This document shows positions 1 through 10,082 of a stretch of 64,000 nucleotides of DNA, piece by piece; positions within the stretch are counted from its first letter, which is position 1, and each line of letters begins with the position of its first letter. Below the pieces are notes generated by a model. The model was not told the DNA's origin, made no database searches, and saw nothing but the letters and a program-made list of their open reading frames with translations. Source of the DNA: Leptodactylus fallax. Lineage: Eukaryota > Chordata > Amphibia > Anura > Leptodactylidae. The DNA is taken from assembly GCA_947044405.1 (NCBI GenBank), contig CAMRHE010000028.1:5427001-5491000 (forward strand). Reading direction: 5' to 3'. The position numbers and the translations under genes were made by a program.

Positions 1-1790
1 TTTCAACCTTACAGTGTTCTCCTTTATTAAATTTAATGTGCTGTTCTGATATGGAGCTATATTTGCTGATCTACATGTGTCCACTGACTGCTCTTAACGT
101 TCCACAATTTTTTTAAGACTCCAATTTTTCATGATATAAATTCTTACAAAATTCTTGACAGGCCGGTATCCACCTGAGAACCAATTGGTGGCCACACATA
201 TACAAAAACAAATATAGCATATATATATCTCCTGACAGAGTATCGCAAAACCAATTTTTTGTCAAAGCTGATAATAAAGATGTTGCAAACATTAACCTTT
301 GCATGTAAAAGTCATTGTCACTGATCCTCAGCGCTCTCTTGTACAGTCCCTGCCCTGGTTCCCTCCAGTTCGAGGACTCGCCAGGCTGGAAGTGCGGAGG
401 CTCACATGATTGCTGAGGTCTAATAGAATAGAATGTCAAGATAATCTTTGCTACATTTGTACGTGCCACATCTCAGGATTTTTCTGCACTTCTGTGTATA
501 TTCAATATTCTTTTACCTAACATGTCCTACATCCAGAGGAGGAATGTGCAACTCATGCCCAAAATCTGTAATATTTTGTGTTATTTATAATGTTGGGTCC
601 TTTTTACCAGGCATCATAGCTGAGACCTTTTGCACCCTCTATTGCTACCCCTGTCCGCATAATGTGCAGAATCCCTCTGGGGCAGACAATAGACTAGCCT
701 CAGTACTACATTGTAATAACTATCCCTTTGCGTGCAGATTACAGGCTGCTTTTTATATTAGTCTGTACACAATGCACTCCATAGACCGTCTGTAACCTGT
801 TGATGCAATGCAGGGGAGGCAAAAGGGGATTTGTATTTTTTGCCACTCTCTGTTCAGATGCCTCCAACTTTTTCCATGAGCAGCCCGAGTATATGGCAGA
901 ACGGCATTAAGGTAATTTTGTAATTCTTGCATAATCAGTTCTGTAATATTTTATATCCGTATGCTTCAAGACAGCCGGAAGATCATTGTCTTATTTATTC
1001 TGCCTACCGTATCACTGCATTCATCTACTTTATGTAAACTCCAGCTGTTTGTGTAATAGGAAATTTAGAATCCGATTCCCCTGTGTTTCTGTGTATGTGG
1101 AGCCGCCACTTTGTTCCAGGGGCCTGCCGATATCTATGATCCTGATGCTGAGTGTCGGCATCTTGGTACCGACAAGCTGTAGTCAGGGCTTTAAATCTGG
1201 CTCTGCCAATGGATATATTTTACTTTTCCACCATGTCAAAAATTTCCTCTGAAATGTCCATTAAAAGGCTCTTTACTGGTGAAGCAGAATGTGTTGCACA
1301 AGCAGCGGCGTACAATACAGATGTCACAGGAAGTCATATCATTCTCTCCAGTGGAAAACATTTATTACCATGTTTTATGTTAATGACATTGACACATCCC
1401 ACAGCGCTGTACAATGTATTCATTCATATCAGTCCTTGCTCTAGCGGAGCTTACCGGCTCATTTCCATAATAGAGATACAATAAAGTCAATTTCTTAGAA
1501 AGCCGGGTATCTGAATAGTATATTTATAGACTGTGGAAAACACTGGAGGGAAAGTGTTCGGATATAGGAAGAATGCGTCAGCGTCATATGGTACCCGGTC
1601 AATAAATCAAAGGTTAAGTAATGCTGCGCAGACTAGCGGCAACCACCGCCCGCAGTGTAGTCCAAGTAACCATGAGAATGCATCAATAAAACCTGCTTCA
1701 TCTGTAGTGCTCCGCAAGAATAGGATACGATGGGTAATTTCCAATTTTCACACTCCATGCCAGTGTAAAGACATTATAGATCTAACAACA

Positions 1791-1793
<3 letters not shown>

Positions 1794-1827
<34 letters not shown>
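1794..1827. repeat. (TA)n microsatellite
   Basis: Uninterrupted alternating AT of about 34 bp inside the first intron segment. Confidence 0.95.
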
Positions 1828-1831
<4 letters not shown>

Positions 1832-2528
1832 AACACACTGTATATACAATATACGGTCAAGCAACGTACTGCAGATACAGGATAATGTAGCCCCCCCCCA
1901 AACTAAAAGCTGAGCTTTGTTTTAACCATCTCATGTCCTTGCGAATGCAGTAATAAATCTGTTTTCTAAATATGAATTTCTTTTTAGAGTTTTTGGCCTT
2001 AGATGGGCAAGGATAGATGATAACTTATTACTGGGAGTACCACCACTGAGGCCCTTACAGATCACATAAGCAGTGGTGCCCCCCTCCCCTTGAGTAGATC
2101 AATGGGTATACATTTGTTATACCACTTCATTCTATTTCTATGGGACTGACGGAGTCAGCACTTGGCTATATTCATCAGCCCCATAGACGTTGACTGGATT
2201 GGCATTGCATGTGTGACCATTGCTCCATGTCAGTGGAGGACATAGAATCACATCCGACCACATGCCATCAGACACTTATTACTTATCCTGTGTTAAATTC
2301 CAATTGTGGGACAACCATTTTAATATACTTATTGTAAGGATTCTTCCCTGTTTTTAAAAACAAAATTTGCATAAATCAATAGTAGAATGGACAATAAGAA
2401 ACTTTGTAGCATATCCTATTTGGGGGAGAAATACATCTTTATTTATTTATTTATTAGGCTCATTTCCTCAGTTTCCTAAACTGTTCACTCACTCTAACGT
2501 TACTGCTAAATCCTTCTTGAGAGATGAG

Positions 2529-2943
2529 AAATATGGAAATGAAGTTACAGTTTCTAGCTACAGCACAGATAATCCTGCAGCTTCTAGTATGTGTTTTATC
2601 TCACCCCACTGCTGGATTCACAGTTAGGGAGTAAGCGTATGGAAATGATAATACAGTTTCTAGCTAGAGCACAGATAATGCTGCAGCTTCTAGTATGCGT
2701 TTTATCTCACACCACTGCTGGATTCACAGTTAGGGAGTAAGCATATGGAAATGAAGTTACAGTTTCTAGCTAGAGCGCAGATAATGCTGCAGCTTCTAGT
2801 ATGCGTTTTATCTCACACCACTGCTGGATTCACAGTTAGGGAGTAAGCATATGGAAATGAAGTTACAGTTTCTAGCTACAGCACAGATAATGCTGCAGCT
2901 TCTAGTATGTGTTTTAGCTCACCCCACTGCTGGATTCACAGTA
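2529..2943. repeat. 106-bp tandem repeat, about four copies
   Basis: The words tatggaaatg, acagtttctagct and ctgcagcttctagtatg recur with starts near 2535, 2641, 2747 and 2853, a constant 106-bp period. Copies differ by only a few substitutions. The array ends about 850 bp upstream of exon A. It has no coding potential that I recognise. Confidence 0.9.
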
Positions 2944-3793
2944 ACACTGCTCACTTCTGCTGTATGTTGCCGTCCATGCTGCTGCAGCTTTTGTGTGTAT
3001 GTGACAAAGACATAGAGGAATGGGATCTCCTGTTTTTTTTCCATGTGTTGTTTTTGGGAGACATTCTATTAACTGACCTCTAGCCACTAGTCCAGAGAAC
3101 ACTGTGAAGTAGTGATATCATTTGTAGAGGGGAAAACTGTTGAAAATTACCATATGCAAGTCATATAATGCCAGACATAGTGTTACACTTCATGTATATA
3201 CACATGACAGCTTTCGCTTAAAAGTCACCTGAAATGAAAGGCAGGCTTAAAGCTATCTACTTGCTCATTATCATCCTAAGAACATGTCAGAATTGTTCGG
3301 ACCACCAAACCACCGGCATGCCATTAAGCAATTGGGGATTAGGGTCCAAGAAACTCTGTATCCTATTGCTGCCTGTATCCTTAGCTGTCAAAGGTGGAAG
3401 ATCCCTGTTGTCCAATAATATGAGTCCACTGAGGGATTATGGCGCATGCACATTGCGCAGAGTATAGCCGAAGTATCATAGTAAGATTGATGAAAACGGA
3501 ACAACTCTTTAAGGGTATATTTTTTGCTGCATGAAAACAGGCTAAAACTTGCATGTGTGAGTGTGCGCTTACTGAGTTAGGCTTCAATTATTGCAGTCAG
3601 ACATGGTTGACAGCCCGGCAGAAATTAATACAAATGATCTGAATAAAAATAATGGATATTATGACTGAAAGCCATGAATAATCCGGAGGAAATTACTATT
3701 ATTTACCAGCCCCCCAGTCATCAGAACCCGCCATAATCTGCCTGTGTAGGAAGTTCAGATTTGTTTTGTTCTGTTTCATATTTGTGTCTCCAG

Positions 3794-3964
3794 GAAAACG
3801 GTGGTTTGTCCAATAATCGATGTAATAAGTGATGACACATTTGAGTACATGGCCGGTTCAGACATGACTTACGGTGGATTTAATTGGAAATTGAATTTTC
3901 GCTGGTATCCTGTTCCCCAGAGAGAAATGGACAGAAGGAAAGGAGACCGAACATTACCAGTAAG
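3794..3964 (+). CDS. GALNT13: GALNT13 exon A (catalytic domain, after the DxH region)
   Basis: This exon encodes part of the GT-A catalytic domain of a Golgi polypeptide N-acetylgalactosaminyltransferase, which starts mucin-type O-glycosylation by moving GalNAc from UDP-GalNAc to Ser/Thr. It reads [14 protein letters not shown], then [20 protein letters not shown], then [10 protein letters not shown]. These are signature segments of the GALNT1/13 subgroup. The acceptor is tgtctccag and the donor is gtaaat. The first base completes an Arg codon and the last two bases start another, so it joins exon B in frame. By comparison with family length it begins near residue 230 of about 556. The preceding exon with the DxH metal motif is not in the window. 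Confidence 0.95.
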
Positions 3965-6401
3965 GTAAATGGAATATACTTTGTTAGATGCATGGCCGGC
4001 TGGGCACATATATTTACACAGCAGAGTCAATAGAAATAAAAAAACAAGGACTAAACAATCCATTAAAGGAAGCAAAACAGCAAAAACAGAGAGACAGAAG
4101 CAATGCCATAATGAGTATCTACACGCCATGGTGCAAAATAATTCCTCCACTACAGACCGAAAATACTCAGAATAACGACACCCCATAAATCATAGATCAC
4201 TATAATAACATCCCATAAATCATAGATCACCATAATAACACCCCATAAATCATTGATCACCATAATAATATGCCATAAATCATAGATCACCATAATAATA
4301 TGCCATAATAACATCACATAAGTCAGAGATCACTATAACATCCCATAACTCATAGATCACCTTAATAACATCCCATAAATCATAGATCACCATAATAAGC
4401 CATAAATCATAGATCACCATAATAATATGCCATAATAACATCTCATAACTCATAGATCGCCTTAATAACATCTCATATATCATAGATAACCATAATAATA
4501 TACCATAATAACATCCCATAAGTCACAGATCACATCACCATAATAACATCCCATAAGTCACAAATCACCATAATATCATCCTATTAATCATAGATCACCA
4601 TAATAGCATCCCATAAATCATAGATAAGCATAATATACCGTATTAACATCCCATAAGTCACAGATCACTATAACATCCCATAGATCACCATAATTACATC
4701 CCATAAATCAGATTACTATAACATCCCATAAATCATAGATCACCATAATAACATCCCATAAGTCACAAATCACCATAATAACATCCCATAAATCATAGAT
4801 CACCATAAAAATATGCCATAAATTATAGATAACCATAATAATATATCATAATAACATCTCAAAACTCATAGATAACCATAACATCCCATAAATCACAGAT
4901 CACCATAATAACATCCCATAAATCACCAGAATACGATCCCTTTATATCACAGACCACTATAGTAACATTCCATAAATCATAGATCACCATAGTAACATCC
5001 CATAAGTCATAGCTGAGGGTGCTGATGGGTTGCTATGGCTGCCATGTATGTAGGGAGGGTCTTCTTAGCTGCCTGTCAGTGTTAGGCTGACAGGCGTCAT
5101 ACACTGCAGTACAGAAGTATTTCATGTGATCAGGAGACTGGATATTCTAGTTTCCTATTGTGGAAAAAAAGTTCAAGAAAAAAAAAAAAAAAAACTAAAG
5201 TAAAACATTTGTTTGTTTCCTTTATAATTTCCATTATTTTTGGAAAAAGAAATAAAATAATTTAAGAAACTATGGAGAATGAGCTGAAAGTAAAAAAAAA
5301 TAGAATAAATGGTGATTAAAAAGCAAAAAATAAAATAAAAAAATTGCACAATATAAATTTTGTAAATTCATAATCGTAAGGGCAAACTGAATAAAGTTGT
5401 CATCTCCATTATAAAGGATTGCGAATATTGTAAAATCAAAACCCAAAAAACTAAGGAGGAACCGATGTTCTTCCCATCATCTAGGCTGGGCAGACCCTGC
5501 AGCAGTAAGCAATGCTCTTCTCAGCTTCTTCTCTAGAGACCTCCCAGTCATTCCAGGCCATGTAATCTTGTGTGATTGAGGCTACTATGGTAATTCCTTG
5601 TGGAAATGTGTAAGGGGGAGAGAAAAGATGCCAGCCAAGCCTGACATACAGGAGCCAAAAATAAATCGATCAGCAGATCCAAGAAAAAAGATGTAAATGT
5701 GCAGGAGCGCGCCGCTAGGACTGCAACGCCAAAGCAGCCCTGTGTGAACACAAAGCAGTACACAAGCATCAAGGATATGGATTTTTATTTTCTCTACTTC
5801 TTTGCTGACTATACTTATAAATATGAGGTTTGTCAAACGCAGGTTTAACTTTTCTATTTTTATTCATTGTAAATTACAAGTTTTTGAAAATGCCGAATTT
5901 TTGCAATGGGGCAGAAATAGAAAGATGACACTTATTCTTTATAAGAATGGACATACTAAAAGTGAGTAATACTTTGTTTCGGGTTATAGATCTGTATCAA
6001 ATGTAAAAAAAAATAAAATAAAATAGTTCTTCCATTGTTGGAGAATTTTTTGTAAGAAAGCAGAGGTTATTATTTTTCTCCTGCGGAGCATAAGACGTCA
6101 CTTTTCGGTTTTGTTAAAGTGCCAGCCATTTATCTTCGCGTGTCAATACAGGGTAGCTGAATGGGCTTCATATTTCATTGAATCTAAGACGTTCTTCATC
6201 TGCGTTGTTTTGTTTATGAAGCTACAATGAAAGAAAAATGGTAGTTTATAGATCCGGCCTGCAGATGTGTACGATGTGCTGAGCACGAGCGCCCTCTGCT
6301 GTAATACAGGGAAAAATGTCAGAACTTATGATCTTATTATAACTATTATTATTATTATTAGGACTGATACAAGCTAACCTACATTTTTCTGTTTTCTCCA
6401 G
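3965..6401 (+). other. GALNT13: GALNT13 intron between exons A and B
   Basis: The intron is 2,437 bp, phase 2, from gtaaat to gttttctccag. Its first third is a 30-bp minisatellite. An A-rich low-complexity stretch follows at about 5160-5420 (an 18-A run and AATAAA-like words), then unique AT-rich sequence. A short ATT run lies at 6343-6360, close to the acceptor. Confidence 0.9.
4163..5010. repeat. 30-bp minisatellite (cataaatcatagatcaccat type)
   Basis: About 28 imperfect copies of a roughly 30-bp unit built from cccataaatcatagatcacc and ataataacat. Copies vary by substitutions and small deletions. The array starts about 200 bp downstream of the exon A donor. On the - strand it gives a low-complexity open frame, which is not a gene. 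Confidence 0.92.
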
Positions 6402-6519
6402 GACACCTACGATGGCCGGGGGCCTGTTCTCCATTGACAAAAACTACTTTGAAGAATTAGGAAGCTACGACTCAGGAATGGACATATGGGGAGGAGAAAA
6501 TCTGGAAATGTCTTTTAGA
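6402..6519 (+). CDS. GALNT13: GALNT13 exon B (Gal/GalNAc-T motif, WGGEN)
   Basis: This exon encodes 39 full residues plus the end of an Arg codon. It reads [20 protein letters not shown], then [19 protein letters not shown]. This is the Gal/GalNAc-T motif that shapes the donor and acceptor site, including the DIWGGEN core. The acceptor is ttctccag and the donor is gtaagc; the exon ends in phase 0 after Arg, matching the start of exon C. All hallmark residues of the motif are present, so nothing suggests loss of activity in this part. Confidence 0.96.
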
Positions 6520-6694
6520 GTAAGCACACATTTCTTTGTGGATTCAGTTCTGGATGCCTTTGTGTTTGTACATATGCAGCAGTAGTGAATTTGTGACTGG
6601 TATGTTTCTTTTGTGCATCGTAAGGAACCTAGAAGTCAAGTTAGATATGAAAAGAACTGGTTTATTCTATGTTGATTTGGATCTTTTATACGTA

Positions 6695-6962
6695 CAGTAC
6701 AGACCAAAAGTTTGGACACACCTTCTCATTCCAAGAGTTTTCTGTATTTTCATGACTATAAAAATTGTAGATTCACACTGAAGGCATCAAAACTATGAAT
6801 TAGCACATGTGGAATTATATACTTAACAAAAAAGCGTGAAACAACTGAAAATATGTCTTATATTCTAGGTTCTTCAAAGTAGCCACCTTTTGCTTTGATT
6901 ACTGCTTTGCACACTCTTGGCATTCTCTTGATGAGCTTCAAGAGGTAGTCACCTGAAATGGT
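6695..6962. repeat. Left terminal inverted repeat of the Tc1-like element
   Basis: 268 bp that match the reverse complement of 12789-13056 with only a handful of differences. It overlaps the last 35 codons of the transposase gene, which ends at 6858, so the coding tail is part of the TIR. Confidence 0.9.
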
Positions 6963-7910
6963 CTTCCAACAGTCTTGAAGGAGTTCCCAGAGATGCTTAG
7001 CACTTGTTGGCCCTTTTGCCTTTACTCTGCGGTCCAGCTCACCCCAAACCATCTGGATTGGGTTCAGGTCTGGAGACTGTGGAGGCCAGGTCATCTGGCG
7101 TAGCACCCCATCACTCTCCTTCTTGGTCAAATAGCCCTTACACAGTCTGAAGGTGTGTTTGGGGTCATTGTCCTCTTGAAAAATAAATGATGGTCTAACT
7201 AAACGCAAACCGGATGGAATAGCATGCCGCTGCAAGATGCTGCGGTAACCATGCTGGTTCAGTATTCCTTCAATTTTGAATAAATCCCCAACAGTGTCAC
7301 CAGCAAAGCACCCCCACACCATCACACCTCCTCCTCCATGCTTCACGGTGGGAACCAGGCATGTAGAGTCCATTCGTTCACCTTTTCTGCGTCGCGCAAA
7401 GACACGGTGGTTGGAACCAAAGATCTCAAATTTGCACTCATCAGACCAAAGCACAGATTTCCACAGGTCTAATGTCCATTCCTTGTGTTCTTTAGCCCAA
7501 ACAAGTCTCTTCTGCTTGTTGCCTATCCTTAGCAGTGGTTTCTTAGCAGCTATTTTACCATGAAGGCCTGCTGCACAAAGTCTCCTCTTAACAGTTGTTG
7601 TAGAGATGTGTCTGCTGCTAGAACTCTGTGTGGCATTGACCTGGTCTCTAATCTGAGCTGCTGTTAACCTGCGATTTCTGAGGCTGGTGACTCGGATGAA
7701 CTTATCCTCCGCAGCAGAGGTGACTCTTGGTCTTCCTTTCCTGGGGCGGTCCTCATGTGAGCCAGTTTCTTTGTAGCGCTTGATGGTTTTGGCCACTGCA
7801 CTTGGGGACACTTTCAAAGTTTTCCCAATTTTTCGGACTGACTGACCTTCATTTCTTAAAGTAATGATGGCCACTCGTTTTTCTTTACTTAGCTGCTTTT
7901 TTCTTGCCAT
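6858..7910 (-). CDS. Tc1-like transposase, full-length frame with catalytic Glu replaced by Gln
   Basis: This is a cut-and-paste DDE transposase of 350 codons with no stop or frameshift. The start is MARKKQ at 7910; the frame stays open further upstream only because it runs into the LTR insertion. An N-terminal helix-turn-helix covers about residues 1-50, a basic GRPR hook 59-62, and a second HTH about 65-115. The catalytic core has WSDECKF (D157), the glycine-rich HGGGGVMVWGCF (191-202) and QEDNDPKH (D247). The third acid is expected 38 residues after D247, in the PDLNPI-E context, but residue 286 is Gln (codon CAG, 7053-7055 on +). DD38 spacing fits the Tc1-related group described as Intruder/DD38E. 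By family knowledge, loss of this Glu should abolish catalysis; DNA binding could remain. Confidence 0.93.
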   Translation of the reverse strand: MARKKQLSKEKRVAIITLRNEGQSVRKIGKTLKVSPSAVAKTIKRYKETGSHEDRPRKGRPRVTSAAEDKFIRVTSLRNRRLTAAQIRDQVNATQSSSSRHISTTTVKRRLCAAGLHGKIAAKKPLLRIGNKQKRLVWAKEHKEWTLDLWKSVLWSDECKFEIFGSNHRVFARRRKGERMDSTCLVPTVKHGGGGVMVWGCFAGDTVGDLFKIEGILNQHGYRSILQRHAIPSGLRLVRPSFIFQEDNDPKHTFRLCKGYLTKKESDGVLRQMTWPPQSPDLNPIQMVWGELDRRVKAKGPTSAKHLWELLQDCWKTISGDYLLKLIKRMPRVCKAVIKAKGGYFEEPRI

Positions 7911-8044
7911 AATACAAATTCTAACACTCCATTCAGTAGGACTATCAGCTGTGTATCCACCTGACTTCTGAACTACACAACTGATGGTCCCAACCCCATT
8001 TATAAGGCAAGAAATCCCACTTATTAAACCTGACAGGGCACACC

Positions 8045-9022
8045 TGTAAGAGACAGCCAATGTTGTCTTAAGCTTCATTTGTCTGTATAACTGTTAATGT
8101 TGAATGTATTTCTGTGATTCTGTTCCTTTAAGACAGCAGCCATTGTAATTGTGACATGATGCTGGAGTGAGACCCCCCCCCCCCTTTTATGTCAGCCTGC
8201 CTGTTCTGCAGACAGAGTGTGAGCAGAGAAGCAGGAAGTGACGAGACAGAGAGCAGCAGCCATCTTGGCAAGTGTTGTATTGAACTGGTGTGGAGATTTT
8301 TCTGTACAGCTAAGCTGTATCTTGGGCCAGAGACAAACAGAGTGTAAAGAGACAACAGGACTAGTGAGTCCACGTGAAAGGAACTGTGCTCAGTGGCTGA
8401 TCAGTGAGACTGACATTGTGACTGTGTATATGGATACCACAGATAGAGACTCGCAGTGCTGTTGATGTACTGGACGGCACCTGCTAAATCCCGGCTTACA
8501 ACCCAGCTCAGTGTATGGATTCGGCAGGACTGTCAGTGTGCTGAGTGGAATCTGCTGTTGGATTACATTGCATTCAGTTGGTTTCCCTGTCTGTTAAAGA
8601 GGACTTCATTTCTCCCAAGATCCTGATAACCGTGAGGAGAGGACGCTTCACTATAAAAGAAAGGACCGACTTTGGGCCCCACCGCGCGCTTCTACGGACT
8701 GTAAGCGGTCCACCTGGACCACTGGGGAAAAGGGGGTGCACCCAAATGTGAAGTCAGGGTCAGTTAGGGATAGTTTTGAGTATATTGTTCATTCAGTGTC
8801 CATACTGCAGAAGTGGACAGAGTAAAAGTAGAAACCATTGCAGAATTTGCCTTGAAATTGTTCATGCTATATTGTATATTTTGCTTGTCTTTAGCCCTGT
8901 CATTTTACCTTTAACTAGCCTTTATTAACTTATAGTAAATATATGTTTTTTTCTTGAACTACCGCGTGTGCGTTCATTTCTGGTTGCGGAGTCCAAACCA
9001 CCTGCCTTGCTCTCGGTTCACA
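8045..9022 (+). repeat. 5' LTR
   Basis: 978 bp, almost identical to 11793-12771; the only difference I see is near the T-run at 8944-8952 (one substitution and one T). It contains a 12-C run, a TATAAAAG box, and ends in ggttcaca directly before the primer-binding-type site. Short open frames in it occur identically in the 3' LTR and are not genes. Confidence 0.93.
8652..8659 (+). promoter_or_regulatory. TATA box in the 5' LTR
   Basis: TATAAAAG, about 610 bp into the LTR, in the expected location for an LTR RNA polymerase II core promoter. The same word occurs at the same offset in the 3' LTR (12400-12407). Placement only; the transcription start is not visible. Confidence 0.55.
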
Positions 9023-9025
9023 AAT

Positions 9026-9041
9026 TGGCGTAGTCGGCAGG
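9026..9041 (+). other. Primer-binding-type site
   Basis: TGGCGTAGTCGGCAGG begins three bases after the 5' LTR. A site starting TGG at this spot is the usual tRNA-primer complement of LTR elements. I could not assign the tRNA. Confidence 0.6.
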
Positions 9042-9055
9042 ATCCGCTTACCAGA

Positions 9056-10082
9056 ATGGACGGTGACGCACCCGTTCGGGAGAATGGTGCTGGAGGAAGA
9101 ATGCCAGCAGGGGCTATAATGAGTCAGTTAGCTAAATTTGATGGCAATAATATGTCAGTGAGTATGTGGGTGGAACAGATACGAATGATACAGCGAATGT
9201 ACCAGACCGCACCAGAAGTACTAGTAGAGCTAGCAATATTGACATTACAAGGGGATGCTAAGACCACGGTGATACTGAGGCCATTTGAACAAAGGCAGAC
9301 ATTTGAGCAAGTAGTCCAGATTCTAGAAACCATCTATGGAGAAACTGCATTGCTGGGGTCTCTGCAGGCTCGGTTCTTCCAGAGGGTACAACAGGAGAAT
9401 GAAAGCCTTCCCCAATATGCAAATGCCCTACAAGAACTGCTCCGAGATATTCAAAGGAAGGAAAGAGGGGGGCTCGCCAGCCTTCTGTAACCCTGATCGG
9501 ACTCTCCGTGACCAGTTTGTCCTGGGGATACGTGACGGCAGTTTAACTGTGACTATGCAGGATTTTATACGACGAGAGACTGATGCTAAATTCCATGATG
9601 TACAGGTAGAGGCCATCTCCCGTGCCAATAGTATGGTCCCGAGGCCGCAGACCGCAGTTGGAGTTACTTTGTCACAGGGGGCTAGTTCTGGCTCAGAGAC
9701 AGTAGAAAAAGGGACGGTTAAAGAAATTCTCACAGTAATGCAGAAACTGCAAGAACAAATGGAACACTTGCACACTCGTTGTGATGAGCAGTCTATGAAA
9801 ATTGCAGACTTCCAGAAGACTGGAGATGAAAGGGTGAGCCATCCACACCCAGCAAGTCAGAATCACCCACCACCCCGCTGGAGGGGTGAGGATAGGACCT
9901 ACCGAAGGGGTCCAAATCATTTAGTGCAGTGCTCAGGAGAAATCGAAGGGGCTTACCGAAGGGGCCCAAACAGATGGCCAGAACGACGGGGGATACGCTG
10001 CTGGGAGTGTGGACGGATGGGCCACGTTGCTGCTAGATGTCCAGAGCAGCGACAAACTTATGAGAGACCGCCGTTAAACTGA
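9056..10082 (+). pseudogene. gag of the LTR element (frameshifted)
   Basis: The frame opens with MDGDAPVRENG at 9056 and carries a capsid-like helical region (SMWVEQIRMIQRMYQ...). It stops at 9490, while the homologous continuation proceeds one frame over from about 9470 to the TGA at 10080-10082. The shift lies at or near a six-G run (9467-9472), so a single-base indel or an assembly error would explain it. The second part ends with a CCHC zinc knuckle (CWECGRMGHVAARC, 9999-10040) that would bind RNA during packaging. Function of the family is known; this copy would not give full Gag as written. Confidence 0.85.

Larger units (their letters stand above)
1..3793 (+). other. GALNT13: GALNT13 intron, 3' part (5' end outside window)
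   Basis: No exon of the galactosaminyltransferase or other recognisable gene was found upstream of the acceptor at 3792-3793, so this stretch is read as the end of an intron. It is AT-rich unique-looking sequence with a (TA)n run, a 106-bp tandem repeat at 2529-2943, and an unclassified repeat-like stretch around 2010-2300 containing short inverted pieces. The many short open frames have no recognisable domains and are treated as chance. Confidence 0.7.

Noticed and set aside
7911..8078. N-terminal extension of the transposase frame (56 more codons starting at 8078)
   Set aside because: The extra codons run from the Tc1 5' untranslated part across the LTR border and have no transposase similarity; MARKKQ at 7910 is the normal start of the family.
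8128..8751. Small open frames inside the 5' LTR, also seen in the 3' LTR
   Set aside because: They repeat only because the LTRs are copies of each other; they overlap on opposite strands and show no known domain.
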